DNA from: Bacillota bacterium
GTDB taxonomy: Bacteria > Bacillota > Clostridia > Lachnospirales > Lachnospiraceae
Direction of reading: 5' to 3'
Assembly (NCBI GenBank): GCA_023419655.1
Contig: JAEZXP010000088.1
Coordinates: 1-27,943, forward strand
DNA: 27,943 nt
Position numbers and translations under genes: made by a program. Below the pieces are notes generated by a model. The model was not told where the DNA came from. It did no database searches and saw nothing but the letters and a program-made list of their open reading frames with translations. This document shows positions 22,111 through 27,943 of this stretch, one piece after another; the stretch's first letter is position 1; every line of letters begins with the position of its first letter.

Positions 22111-22701
22111 TTAAGATTTACTAGCTTCTTTTTCGCTTAGCAATTTTTCTTTATTAGGGCGATTGTCATCCATTAAAAAATACGCCCATTCGACATCAAG
22201 CTTATCCGTATTTTCCTGCCAATAGATAAGACGGTGAGAATAATAATCGATTTTTTTATGAACGGGTTTTTGATAGCTATCCTTTCCATACTTGAGAACA
22301 AGGGATGTTAATTCGTAGAAGGGAAGCCCTAAAGCATGGGTTTCGACATGTACGGTAGCACCAGCATGACCAATCGCATGGCACAATGCACCATATACCC
22401 GGTCATCAATCTCCTTTGCAACTGCATGGGAATCCAAAATGGCCCGTTTCGCGGCAGGCATCTTGATTTTGCCTCTGGCCCAGGCTTCACAAAGCCCTAG
22501 CACTGCTCTTGGCCTTAACTCATATGGATATTTTTCTTCAAACTGAGCAAGAGGAACCTTGGCACAATCCAGTGCCCACATAACGAGTGTGCGATGTGTC
22601 TGCTGCTCTATCAGCCTTTTAAGCTCCTGCAAGCATTCGCTATCACGGGAAAACAAGACCATATTCTTTTTCTTTAACTTCTGTTCAACATCAGAAAACA
22701 T
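22111..22701 (-). CDS. Putative immunity protein (Imm5-like)
   Basis: A 196-residue, mostly helical, soluble protein. The block LCEAWARGKIKMPAAKRAIL, then ALCHAIGHAGATVHVETHA and GLPFYELTSLV, is the pattern of a family usually annotated as putative immunity protein; the helix with repeated His residues is its hallmark. The family name comes from proximity to polymorphic toxins in other genomes; the activity is not known. No toxin gene is visible here, so it is an orphan in this window. ATG 22701 is chosen because GGAGGG lies 7 nt upstream; an ATG at 22716 would overlap that site and have none of its own. A strong terminator follows. Confidence 0.75.
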   Translation of the reverse strand: MFSDVEQKLKKKNMVLFSRDSECLQELKRLIEQQTHRTLVMWALDCAKVPLAQFEEKYPYELRPRAVLGLCEAWARGKIKMPAAKRAILDSHAVAKEIDDRVYGALCHAIGHAGATVHVETHALGLPFYELTSLVLKYGKDSYQKPVHKKIDYYSHRLIYWQENTDKLDVEWAYFLMDDNRPNKEKLLSEKEASKS

Positions 22702-22769
22702 AGCAAAACCCTCCATGTATATCCATTATGCTAAAAAACATACGTGCAAAAAGATGTTGACTGTTTCTT

Positions 22770-23290
22770 TCAGTTTTCAAAGGTAATTAGCCCTCCGCTT
22801 TGTATGAGAGTTTTACTAAAGTCGTAGTCTTTGGGTTTACCAAGAAAATAGTAAATTATCATTCGTACATTTGCAGCGTGAGTGACAATTAAAACATTTT
22901 TCCGAGGTATTGGTCCTTAATCATATCACAGAAATCAAAGTTCCGTTTCATAAATTCATCAAGCTTTTCTGTACCACTATCTCCGTTGACGATTGCCCGC
23001 CAGAGTAATTTCATCATTTCTGCAGTTTCTTCTTTCCCTTCGAATTCACCGCAGAGAATTTCCGTCAATCTGTTATCAAACACAATCGGTCCTTTATATA
23101 TAATTTTGCAGGTTTGGCGAGCACGCTTTTGCGGGCTGCAAAAACATGCGTCAAATCTTATATTCTTTAAGTTTGCAGCTTGCAATTCGGACTGCTCTAT
23201 TCCGGTTTGATTTATAAAAGTCTCTGTAGCACCATTACATCTTCTAAATAAATTCCAATTGGTTTGACCTTGACGGACCAGGTATATCAT
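22770..23290 (-). pseudogene. Histidine phosphatase (phosphoglycerate mutase-like), frameshifted
   Basis: The first reading frame (23290 down to 22889) gives 133 residues resembling the N-terminal two thirds of a histidine phosphatase: MIYLVRQGQTNWN, then CFCSPQKRARQT and a conserved E-F-E segment (CGEFEGKEE). It stops in LGKMF. In the next frame, the remaining third follows at once: KNVLIVTHAANVRMIIYYF and SGGLITFEN to a stop at 22770-22772. The break is at an A5 run on the minus strand (plus 22897-22901); one more A would restore a protein of about 175 aa. The catalytic RHG motif reads RQG, so the phosphohistidine residue is also lost, whereas the second histidine (THA) is kept. Both defects point to decay; a sequencing error could explain only the frameshift. 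GGAGG precedes the ATG. Confidence 0.88.
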
Positions 23291-23394
23291 AGTTTATTAC
23301 CTCCAATAAATTGTGTTTTCGTAAATTTACAGCATGTGATAATCTGTAATATTCTGTTCTGTCATATAATAAGCAATGCCTATCCTGTTGCCAA

Positions 23395-23862
23395 TCAGCA
23401 GTATTTTGTCATCTTGTAATTAACCAATGCAATGCCGTTTCGGATAACTTTATTTTCTGTTTCAACGGCATAACCTTGTTTCTCAAAAAATGGCTTTGCA
23501 GTAATTGAAGCATATGTTTCAAAGCGAACTACACCGGAGGTTTGTGCTCGTCTCTCTAATTCATTTAACAGCGCACCGGCTATACCCTTGCCCTGAAAAT
23601 CCTTATGAATATAAAGCTTATCCAAGTAGCCGGTTTTATCCATGTCCGCAAAACCAACAATTTTCTCGTCTGTTTCCGCAATTAGAGTATCGTGCTCTAA
23701 AAAAGAACGATTCCACGCTTTCAAATCAACGATTCCCGTCGACCATGCATTAAGCTGTTCATTCGTGTAATCTTTTGCATTGACCGTATGAATGGTGTCA
23801 TGAAACAATTTTGATAGGAAGGGACAGTCATCCGATTTATATTCTCTTAGTGTTATCATCAT
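23395..23862 (-). CDS. GNAT family N-acetyltransferase
   Basis: A 155-residue single-domain GNAT enzyme that should transfer acetyl from acetyl-CoA to an amine. The N-terminal strand ITLREYKSDD is followed by a helix; IVGFADMDKTGYLDKLYIHKDFQGKGIAGALL contains, split over two strands, the beta-4 region and the acetyl-CoA pyrophosphate loop (QGKGIAG). ETYASITAKPFFEKQGY is the usual C-terminal signature. It resembles the YafP-type subgroup. The substrate is unknown. A weak GGAG lies about 10 nt upstream; two adjacent ATGs (23862 and 23859) are possible starts. It shares orientation with the neighbouring phosphatase remnant and XRE gene. Confidence 0.92.
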   Translation of the reverse strand: MMITLREYKSDDCPFLSKLFHDTIHTVNAKDYTNEQLNAWSTGIVDLKAWNRSFLEHDTLIAETDEKIVGFADMDKTGYLDKLYIHKDFQGKGIAGALLNELERRAQTSGVVRFETYASITAKPFFEKQGYAVETENKVIRNGIALVNYKMTKYC

Positions 23863-24015
23863 CTCGGCAAGCTCCTGCTTATTCTCACTCGTATATGTCC
23901 AAATCTATGATATCATATCTTTTTGCATGAATAAAGGTATAGCTCTCCTTAGCGAAAACCCATCCCTTTATCTGGGATAATCTCAAGGGCAAATTGGAGG
24001 CTGTCTATACAATTC

Positions 24016-24062
24016 ATAAGAGGATGAAGCTAAAAACCACTCTACCAGCTTCATCCTCTTAT
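24016..24062. terminator. Strong hairpin downstream of the XRE gene
   Basis: ATAAGAGGATGAAGCT and AGCTTCATCCTCTTAT form a perfect 16-bp stem with a 15-nt loop. TTGTTTTATT follows on the plus strand; on the minus strand the tail is not U-rich. It begins 5 nt past the XRE stop codon, so it is probably its transcript end. Confidence 0.65.
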
Positions 24063-24067
24063 TTGTT

Positions 24068-24529
24068 TTATTGCGCCAGAGCATTCTTCTTTTTCCAAAT
24101 GACAGCTAAAATGTCTTTTAGCACAAGAAAAGAATCTACATCATTATAGCTATATTTTTTCTGCAAATCATCTAACAGAGCGGTTAATCCAGCGGTGTAA
24201 AAATCTATGTCTACTTCTTTTTGATATATTGTAAGAATTGGATACTTCTTTCCCCATACCTTCGCCCAATCCACTTTATTCTGCACTTCTTCATTTGTCT
24301 TATCAATTACTTCCTGTATCTCTTGGACATCCAGGTCAAAGTCAATCAGCTCATCTAAGGATAGATGATACAAAAGAGAAAGTTTTTTGGACTGGCGTAT
24401 ATCGGGGAGGGTTTCACCCAGTTCCCATTTTGAGATTGTCTGCCTGCTGACGCCTAATTTTTCTGCCACCTCCTCTTGTGACAATCCGCTTTTCTTTCGG
24501 GCATTGAATAAATTATTGCCAAGCTCCAT
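24068..24529 (-). CDS. XRE family transcriptional regulator
   Basis: A 153-residue protein with an N-terminal HTH_3 domain (about 5-60; ARKKSGLSQEEVAEKLGVSR then QTISKWELG), the Cro/C1-type DNA-binding fold, and a C-terminal half of about 90 residues with no clear family. ATG 24529 is chosen because AAAGGAGG is 8 nt upstream and the protein then starts in the usual MELGNNLFNAR way; an upstream in-frame ATG at 24595 lacks this. Regulators with this HTH and a short tail commonly control nearby stress or membrane genes; no clear target is visible. It is likely monocistronic, ending at a long hairpin. Confidence 0.92.
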   Translation of the reverse strand: MELGNNLFNARKKSGLSQEEVAEKLGVSRQTISKWELGETLPDIRQSKKLSLLYHLSLDELIDFDLDVQEIQEVIDKTNEEVQNKVDWAKVWGKKYPILTIYQKEVDIDFYTAGLTALLDDLQKKYSYNDVDSFLVLKDILAVIWKKKNALAQ

Positions 24530-24641
24530 TTCTGAATCCTCCTTTACTTCGATTATAGGGAAAGTATAGCCTTTTTCCGGTTGAAAGACTACCAATTAAA
24601 ATTAGCAATCATGCTACTTTTGCAAGCATTTTCGAGTATAA

Positions 24642-24818
24642 AAGCTACTTTCTTTTCCGCACCCTCACGATTATGTGAAGGCCATTACTGCACAATTGTT
24701 CGGGGACGGTTCAGTTTTACTTGTAGATTTTAATACACCAGAGAGTCCAGAACAAGCCAGAAGAGAACGTACAACAAAACTTGGAGATGAGTTTCTCGCT
24801 TTTATTACTGTTGAGTAA
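24642..24818 (+). pseudogene. Small orphan reading frame, possible gene remnant
   Basis: An open frame of about 58 codons with a coding-like amino acid mix (QLFGDGSVLLVDFNTPESP, then RRERTTKLGDEFLAFITVE) and a TAA at 24816 followed 3 nt later by a strong hairpin. The only starts are a GTG at 24675 or earlier non-ATG codons, none with a ribosome binding site. I do not recognise the family. It may be the 3' end of a deleted gene that kept its terminator. The rest of 24530-24641 holds only the XRE promoter region. Confidence 0.35.
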
Positions 24819-24821
24819 CAG

Positions 24822-24853
24822 ATTAAAGGCACAGAAATCTCTGTGCCTTTAAT
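24822..24853. terminator. Bidirectional terminator
   Basis: ATTAAAGGCACAGA and TCTGTGCCTTTAAT form a perfect 14-bp stem with a 4-nt loop, between the orphan plus-strand frame and the end of the minus-strand arginase-like gene. The U-rich part lies inside the stem on both strands. Confidence 0.75.
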
Positions 24854-24880
24854 AAATCGATATTATTAGATTGGAATTTA

Positions 24881-25732
24881 TCAATCACTAAATATTTTAA
24901 TATCTGCAAACATTTTGTGCAGTCTATGTTCATCAAACGGAAGATATTCTGCTATTGTAAATCCGATAACATCGGCATTCTCTGTTATACACTTTAGTAC
25001 GCCGGAAAGCTTCTCTATCGTCATCCTTCCGCTGCCGCTGCCATCTCCAACCAACTCTTTGTTTGCGAAATAGGTAGAGTGAAATAGGCTTGCATCCAGC
25101 ACATCAATATCAAGATGAATTAATATGTGGTCAAAATGACACAAGAAATTCTTGATTTCCCCATTGGATATAAACGCCTCTGTCTGCACCCTATAATCTA
25201 CACCCATATCTTTTAAAAATTTCTCCTGATAACGGTGCAATTCCTGTAATCCAACATACAAAATCTCATCAGGTCTGAACTTTTTGTTTTTCATCAGACC
25301 AGAAAGTGTTTTGTCCCCATTACCCATGAGCGAACCAAGTACCATAGCATGAGCATTTGGGTATCCGTCCTTCACAGTTGATACATCCGGATGAGCATCA
25401 ATCCAGATAATACCAACATTGTCATAGATTCCATGCAAATAATCAAAAGGAGCTTGGGAAACGATGCAATTGCCACCAATTGTGATAATCCTATCCGGTT
25501 TGGCAGCCTCAATAACTTCAGCTGCCTTTCTTATACCTGCAGTGACCTCATCTTTGGCATAGACTCCATCTGTCACACTACGTTCCTTCCCGTCGGGCGG
25601 GGCAATTTTCACTTCCAGCAAGGGCTGACTTTCATTTGCGGGAAGAATATGTGCAAGCAGTTTTGCACCGAAATAATATGTTTCTAACCCACCGCTTAAA
25701 TAATCTGGGTACAATAACCTGATTGTTTTCAT
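24881..25732 (-). CDS. Arginase/agmatinase superfamily protein with altered metal motif
   Basis: A 283-residue ureohydrolase-fold protein. The usual metal motifs appear in order: GGNC (86-89) in place of GGDH, IDAHPD (111-116), HLDID (206-210) in place of SxDxD, and FTIAEYLPFD near the C-terminus in place of the usual E-x-NP. Asp112, His114, Asp116, Asp208 and Asp210 are kept, but the first Mn ligand, His of GGDH, is Cys89. The enzyme may have one intact metal site or use another substrate than arginine or agmatine. ATG 25732 is preceded by GAGGAGAG 7 nt upstream; an in-frame GTG at 25747 overlaps this site and is unlikely. It is monocistronic, ending at a bidirectional hairpin. Confidence 0.85.
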   Translation of the reverse strand: MKTIRLLYPDYLSGGLETYYFGAKLLAHILPANESQPLLEVKIAPPDGKERSVTDGVYAKDEVTAGIRKAAEVIEAAKPDRIITIGGNCIVSQAPFDYLHGIYDNVGIIWIDAHPDVSTVKDGYPNAHAMVLGSLMGNGDKTLSGLMKNKKFRPDEILYVGLQELHRYQEKFLKDMGVDYRVQTEAFISNGEIKNFLCHFDHILIHLDIDVLDASLFHSTYFANKELVGDGSGSGRMTIEKLSGVLKCITENADVIGFTIAEYLPFDEHRLHKMFADIKIFSD

Positions 25733-26062
25733 ATGTTCTCTCCTCACTAAATTCCTATTTATCTGTATAATATAATATTTTTGTATTTATAATACCACGT
25801 TTTTCTGCATAGGAAAAGGGCATACCTTCTCCTTATCCACAGTGTGATGGGGACATTTTCTATCTGTAGTGAAGCAGCAAGGGGCAATTAATACCTTATA
25901 TAGTTATTTATAATAAATATGTGGTATATCACTAAAAATTAAGTAAAATTTAGTTAAAAAGGACGAAAATGTAATTCTGCTTTTTTTGCTGATTGAAAAA
26001 GCCATCGTTATCATATAAAATTGCCTTTGTACTGAAAAACAAACATTGGAGGAATAGACAAC
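25733..26062. other. Intergenic region between divergent genes
   Basis: About 330 nt without a convincing gene, strongly AT-rich, between the arginase-like gene and the Ig-like protein gene. It holds the promoter at 25993-26021 and the GGAGG site of the downstream gene. A single TTATCCACA (25833-25841) matches a DnaA box but stands alone. No stable hairpin with a U tract was seen. Confidence 0.6.
25993..26021 (+). promoter_or_regulatory. Promoter of the Ig-like protein gene
   Basis: TTGAAA, 17-nt spacer, TAAAAT, 41 nt upstream of the start codon. Confidence 0.7.
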
Positions 26063-27274
26063 ATGAAATACCAGAGGACAAAATTGTTAAAAGTAATTGT
26101 ATCTTTCCTGTTGGTGATGGGGCTTCTCCTATCACAATTACCGGCAGCGAGTGTTCAAGCAGCAGCCAAGGCAACGATTGATTCAGAGATGATGATTGGT
26201 ACTGGAACTACCTGGAGCGAATTCGGCATTTATCAGAAGGACGCAAAATATGTGCTGGAAGTAAATAATCCAGTGAAGAAAGCTACCTATAGCTTTAAGT
26301 CCAGTAATGAGAAGGTGCTTAAGCCGAAGGCCAGCGGAACGAAGGTATATCTTACAGGACTGAAGAAAGGCTCTGCAACGATTACCTGTTCCCAGAAGTT
26401 AGACGGTAAAACTACCAAGATAGGAACCTGCAAGGTTACAGTAGTGGACCCAAGTCTGTACGCAGAGGACTATGACGGACTGTCACTGGGTACAGCAACC
26501 GGTATGTTTATTTATTACGAATGCCGTAATAATGATGCAACCTATACCTTTACCTCTAGCGATAAGAATTTCTCTATGAAGGAGAAGGTGGTAAAGTCAG
26601 AGTGGATGGATGGCTATTATCCCGAGCAGACCTATACTGCCAAGAAAGCAGGTACCTATACGGTTACCGTAAAGGAGACCTATAATAAGAAGACCAGAAC
26701 CATCGGAAAGTTGAAATTTGTTGTAAAGAAGGCCTCTGTGACAAAGGAATATGGAATAGATGCCGGAGAGATAATAGGAGCATTTTCTCTGGTCAATAAC
26801 GCACGGGTTGATGTGAAGTATTATTTTGAGACAGATGATGCTGGAGTTGTTGCAGTAAAAGCGGATGGAGACAGAGTGATTTTGGAGGCCAAGAAGCCCG
26901 GAACTGCTACAGTGAAGGTTTATGAGAATGCATCCAGTGCAGTCAAGGATAAACTCATCGGAAGCTGTAAAGTGACTGTAAAGGAGCTGAAGGTAGAGGC
27001 TCTGAGCTATGATCTGTATTCGGATGAGACCTATGTTGGAGATGATGCAATCACCCTCTATGTATACAAGGAGCCCTACAATGCACCGGAAGCAATTACT
27101 GTAACCTCTTCGGATAGCAGTATTGCAGAAGTGGGAAAGCTGGACGAGGACGGCAGAGTGGAGATTACACCTGTAGGTGAAGGAACAGTAACAATAACCA
27201 TAACCTGCGGTGAAATTACGAAGACAGAGACCATTACCGTCTATGCGGACGAAGATGCCATGTATGGCTGGTAG
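26063..27274 (+). CDS. Secreted protein with Ig-like (Big_2-type) domains
   Basis: A 403-residue protein with a Sec signal peptide (basic MKYQRTKLLK, hydrophobic core, predicted cleavage near ASVQA-AAK, about residue 33). The rest is built from about four beta-sandwich repeats of 80-100 residues. Each has a pattern such as FKSSNEKVLKPKASGTKVYL followed by GLKKGSATITC, or ITVTSSDSSIAEVG followed by GEGTVTITI, typical of bacterial Ig-like group 2 domains. It is rich in Lys, Thr and Asp. No LPXTG, choline-binding or SLH anchor is present, so it is either released or held through another partner. No enzyme domain is visible. GGAGG lies 10 nt before the ATG; it has its own promoter and a strong terminator. 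Confidence 0.88.
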   Translation: MKYQRTKLLKVIVSFLLVMGLLLSQLPAASVQAAAKATIDSEMMIGTGTTWSEFGIYQKDAKYVLEVNNPVKKATYSFKSSNEKVLKPKASGTKVYLTGLKKGSATITCSQKLDGKTTKIGTCKVTVVDPSLYAEDYDGLSLGTATGMFIYYECRNNDATYTFTSSDKNFSMKEKVVKSEWMDGYYPEQTYTAKKAGTYTVTVKETYNKKTRTIGKLKFVVKKASVTKEYGIDAGEIIGAFSLVNNARVDVKYYFETDDAGVVAVKADGDRVILEAKKPGTATVKVYENASSAVKDKLIGSCKVTVKELKVEALSYDLYSDETYVGDDAITLYVYKEPYNAPEAITVTSSDSSIAEVGKLDEDGRVEITPVGEGTVTITITCGEITKTETITVYADEDAMYGW

Positions 27275-27367
27275 GAGCTGTGAATAGAATTATGAACGGA
27301 AAGTATAGGAGTGGTTACTTTATTGAACGGCTCCCCGTTAAGTAGACAAATAAAAATACAAATCTTT

Positions 27368-27400
27368 CTGCCAGCAGGGAAACGCCTGCTGGCAGTTTTA
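27368..27400 (+). terminator. Terminator of the Ig-like protein gene
   Basis: CTGCCAGCAGG and CCTGCTGGCAG form a perfect 11-bp stem with a 6-nt loop, followed by TTTTA. Confidence 0.9.
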
Positions 27401-27414
27401 TGCAGGCGTTTTCA
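27381..27414 (+). terminator. Second, overlapping terminator hairpin
   Basis: AACGCCTGC (27381-27389) pairs with GCAGGCGTT (27402-27410), followed by TTTCATT. It shares bases with the preceding hairpin, so only one of the two can form at a time; it may be a fallback terminator. Confidence 0.6.
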
Positions 27415-27943
27415 TTAGGTGTTCCAGAGCCCGGCTGTGATAATTGATATGCTGTCATAGGTTTTATAGAAGTATTCACAGGTGCTTGTGTTAATGAACG
27501 CCGTATATTTGGTATAATCATAGGTATTTTGCCTGGTGACTACCGCACCCTTTGGGATGGAGACGCTTTCCATGATATGAAAGCATGCGGCAATTGCTTC
27601 TTGGCAATCCTTTGGCTGCGGTAAATGTGCTTTCAGATAAGCGGTCCGCACAAAGCGTTCAGGAGAGGTAAAGCCCCCCGGCAGAGAGAAGGTTCCTCCG
27701 GCCTGGCCAAAGGGAGTTAATCGTACGCCATCCCAGAAGACCTCCTCTGTTTGTGTCGGAGCGGCTCCCATGTAGTTTCTCAAATTTGTCATATGCCATT
27801 GGAAATCAGGGCTGTTAGCCATAATACCGATAGGACTGTCAATTAATATCAGACCCCTTTCCGTCGGCTCGATTACGGCGCAGGCTCCGCTTCTGTCAGT
27901 GGCAATCCAGTGCAGCGGTGCGACGGTATTGGTAACCGGATCC
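27415..27943 (-). CDS. Linear amide C-N hydrolase (choloylglycine hydrolase family), N-terminal part outside window
   Basis: The C-terminal 175 or so residues of an Ntn-fold hydrolase of the bile salt hydrolase / penicillin V acylase family. Visible family features are PLHWIATDRSGACAVIEPT, the NSPDF loop with its conserved Asn, the helix NLRNYM, LPGGFTSPERFVRTAYL, and the closing FINTSTCEYFYKTYDSISI. The frame is open to the right edge, so the start and the catalytic Cys2 are not in view. An internal ATG at 27822 is not the start. Bile-salt hydrolases and penicillin acylases cannot be told apart from this part. The stop at 27415 is next to the paired hairpins after the Ig-like gene, which may serve both strands. 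Confidence 0.92.
   Translation of the reverse strand, partial: DPVTNTVAPLHWIATDRSGACAVIEPTERGLILIDSPIGIMANSPDFQWHMTNLRNYMGAAPTQTEEVFWDGVRLTPFGQAGGTFSLPGGFTSPERFVRTAYLKAHLPQPKDCQEAIAACFHIMESVSIPKGAVVTRQNTYDYTKYTAFINTSTCEYFYKTYDSISIITAGLWNT

Noticed and set aside
24700..24720. GGGGACGGTTC, similar to short repeats seen in some clostridial genomes
   Set aside because: Only a single copy in the window and inside an open frame, so a repeat call is not supported.
25833..25841. TTATCCACA, a DnaA-box match
   Set aside because: Only one copy, with no clustered boxes, dnaA, dnaN or parA genes nearby; not an origin.

Overview
The window is a low-GC chromosomal segment from an anaerobic, plant-polymer or gut type Firmicute. 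The best guess is a Lachnospiraceae-like clostridium. This is inferred from strong AGGAGG ribosome binding sites, consensus sigma-A promoters, tandem GH65 phosphorylases, a LacI repressor and RNA-based metal and fluoride regulation. No tRNA, rRNA, CRISPR array or intact mobile element was seen.

Region 1 (1-10082) is a carbohydrate locus. Two GH65 inverting phosphorylases (the first cut by the window edge) run head-to-tail and meet a convergent LacI-type repressor gene. Divergent from the repressor, across a perfect operator-like palindrome, lies an operon of beta-phosphoglucomutase, a membrane-anchored beta-helix hydrolase of the GH28/GH49 type and a membrane-anchored F5/8 type C (CBM32-like) protein, followed by a methyl-accepting chemotaxis protein. 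The logic is outside cleavage or binding of a glycan, phosphorolysis inside to beta-glucose-1-phosphate, and conversion to glucose-6-phosphate.

Region 2 (10125-13845) is an MgtA-type P-type ATPase with an elaborate leader, then sfsA. The leader has a consensus promoter, a 36-codon upstream ORF with its own ribosome binding site, a rho-independent terminator, and a split antiterminator that pairs uORF codons with the 5' arm of the terminator. This is the most novel-looking element in the window.

Region 3 (13990-19417) holds a cytoplasmic-looking N-acetylmuramoyl-L-alanine amidase, a GH3 lipoprotein beta-glucosidase and mntP (Mn2+ exporter) behind a yybP-ykoY manganese riboswitch. A small DUF2007-like protein with a TTG start follows, then a CPA-family antiporter behind a fluoride (crcB) riboswitch. 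Both riboswitches share bases with a downstream terminator, so both expression platforms can be read directly.

Region 4 (19533-27943) is a mixed accessory region: a radical SAM protein, a MetE-like methyltransferase, a putative immunity protein, a frameshifted histidine phosphatase pseudogene, a GNAT acetyltransferase, an XRE regulator, a small orphan reading frame and an arginase-superfamily protein with an altered metal motif. It ends with a secreted Ig-like (Big_2) protein and the C-terminal part of a choloylglycine hydrolase-family enzyme that runs off the right edge.
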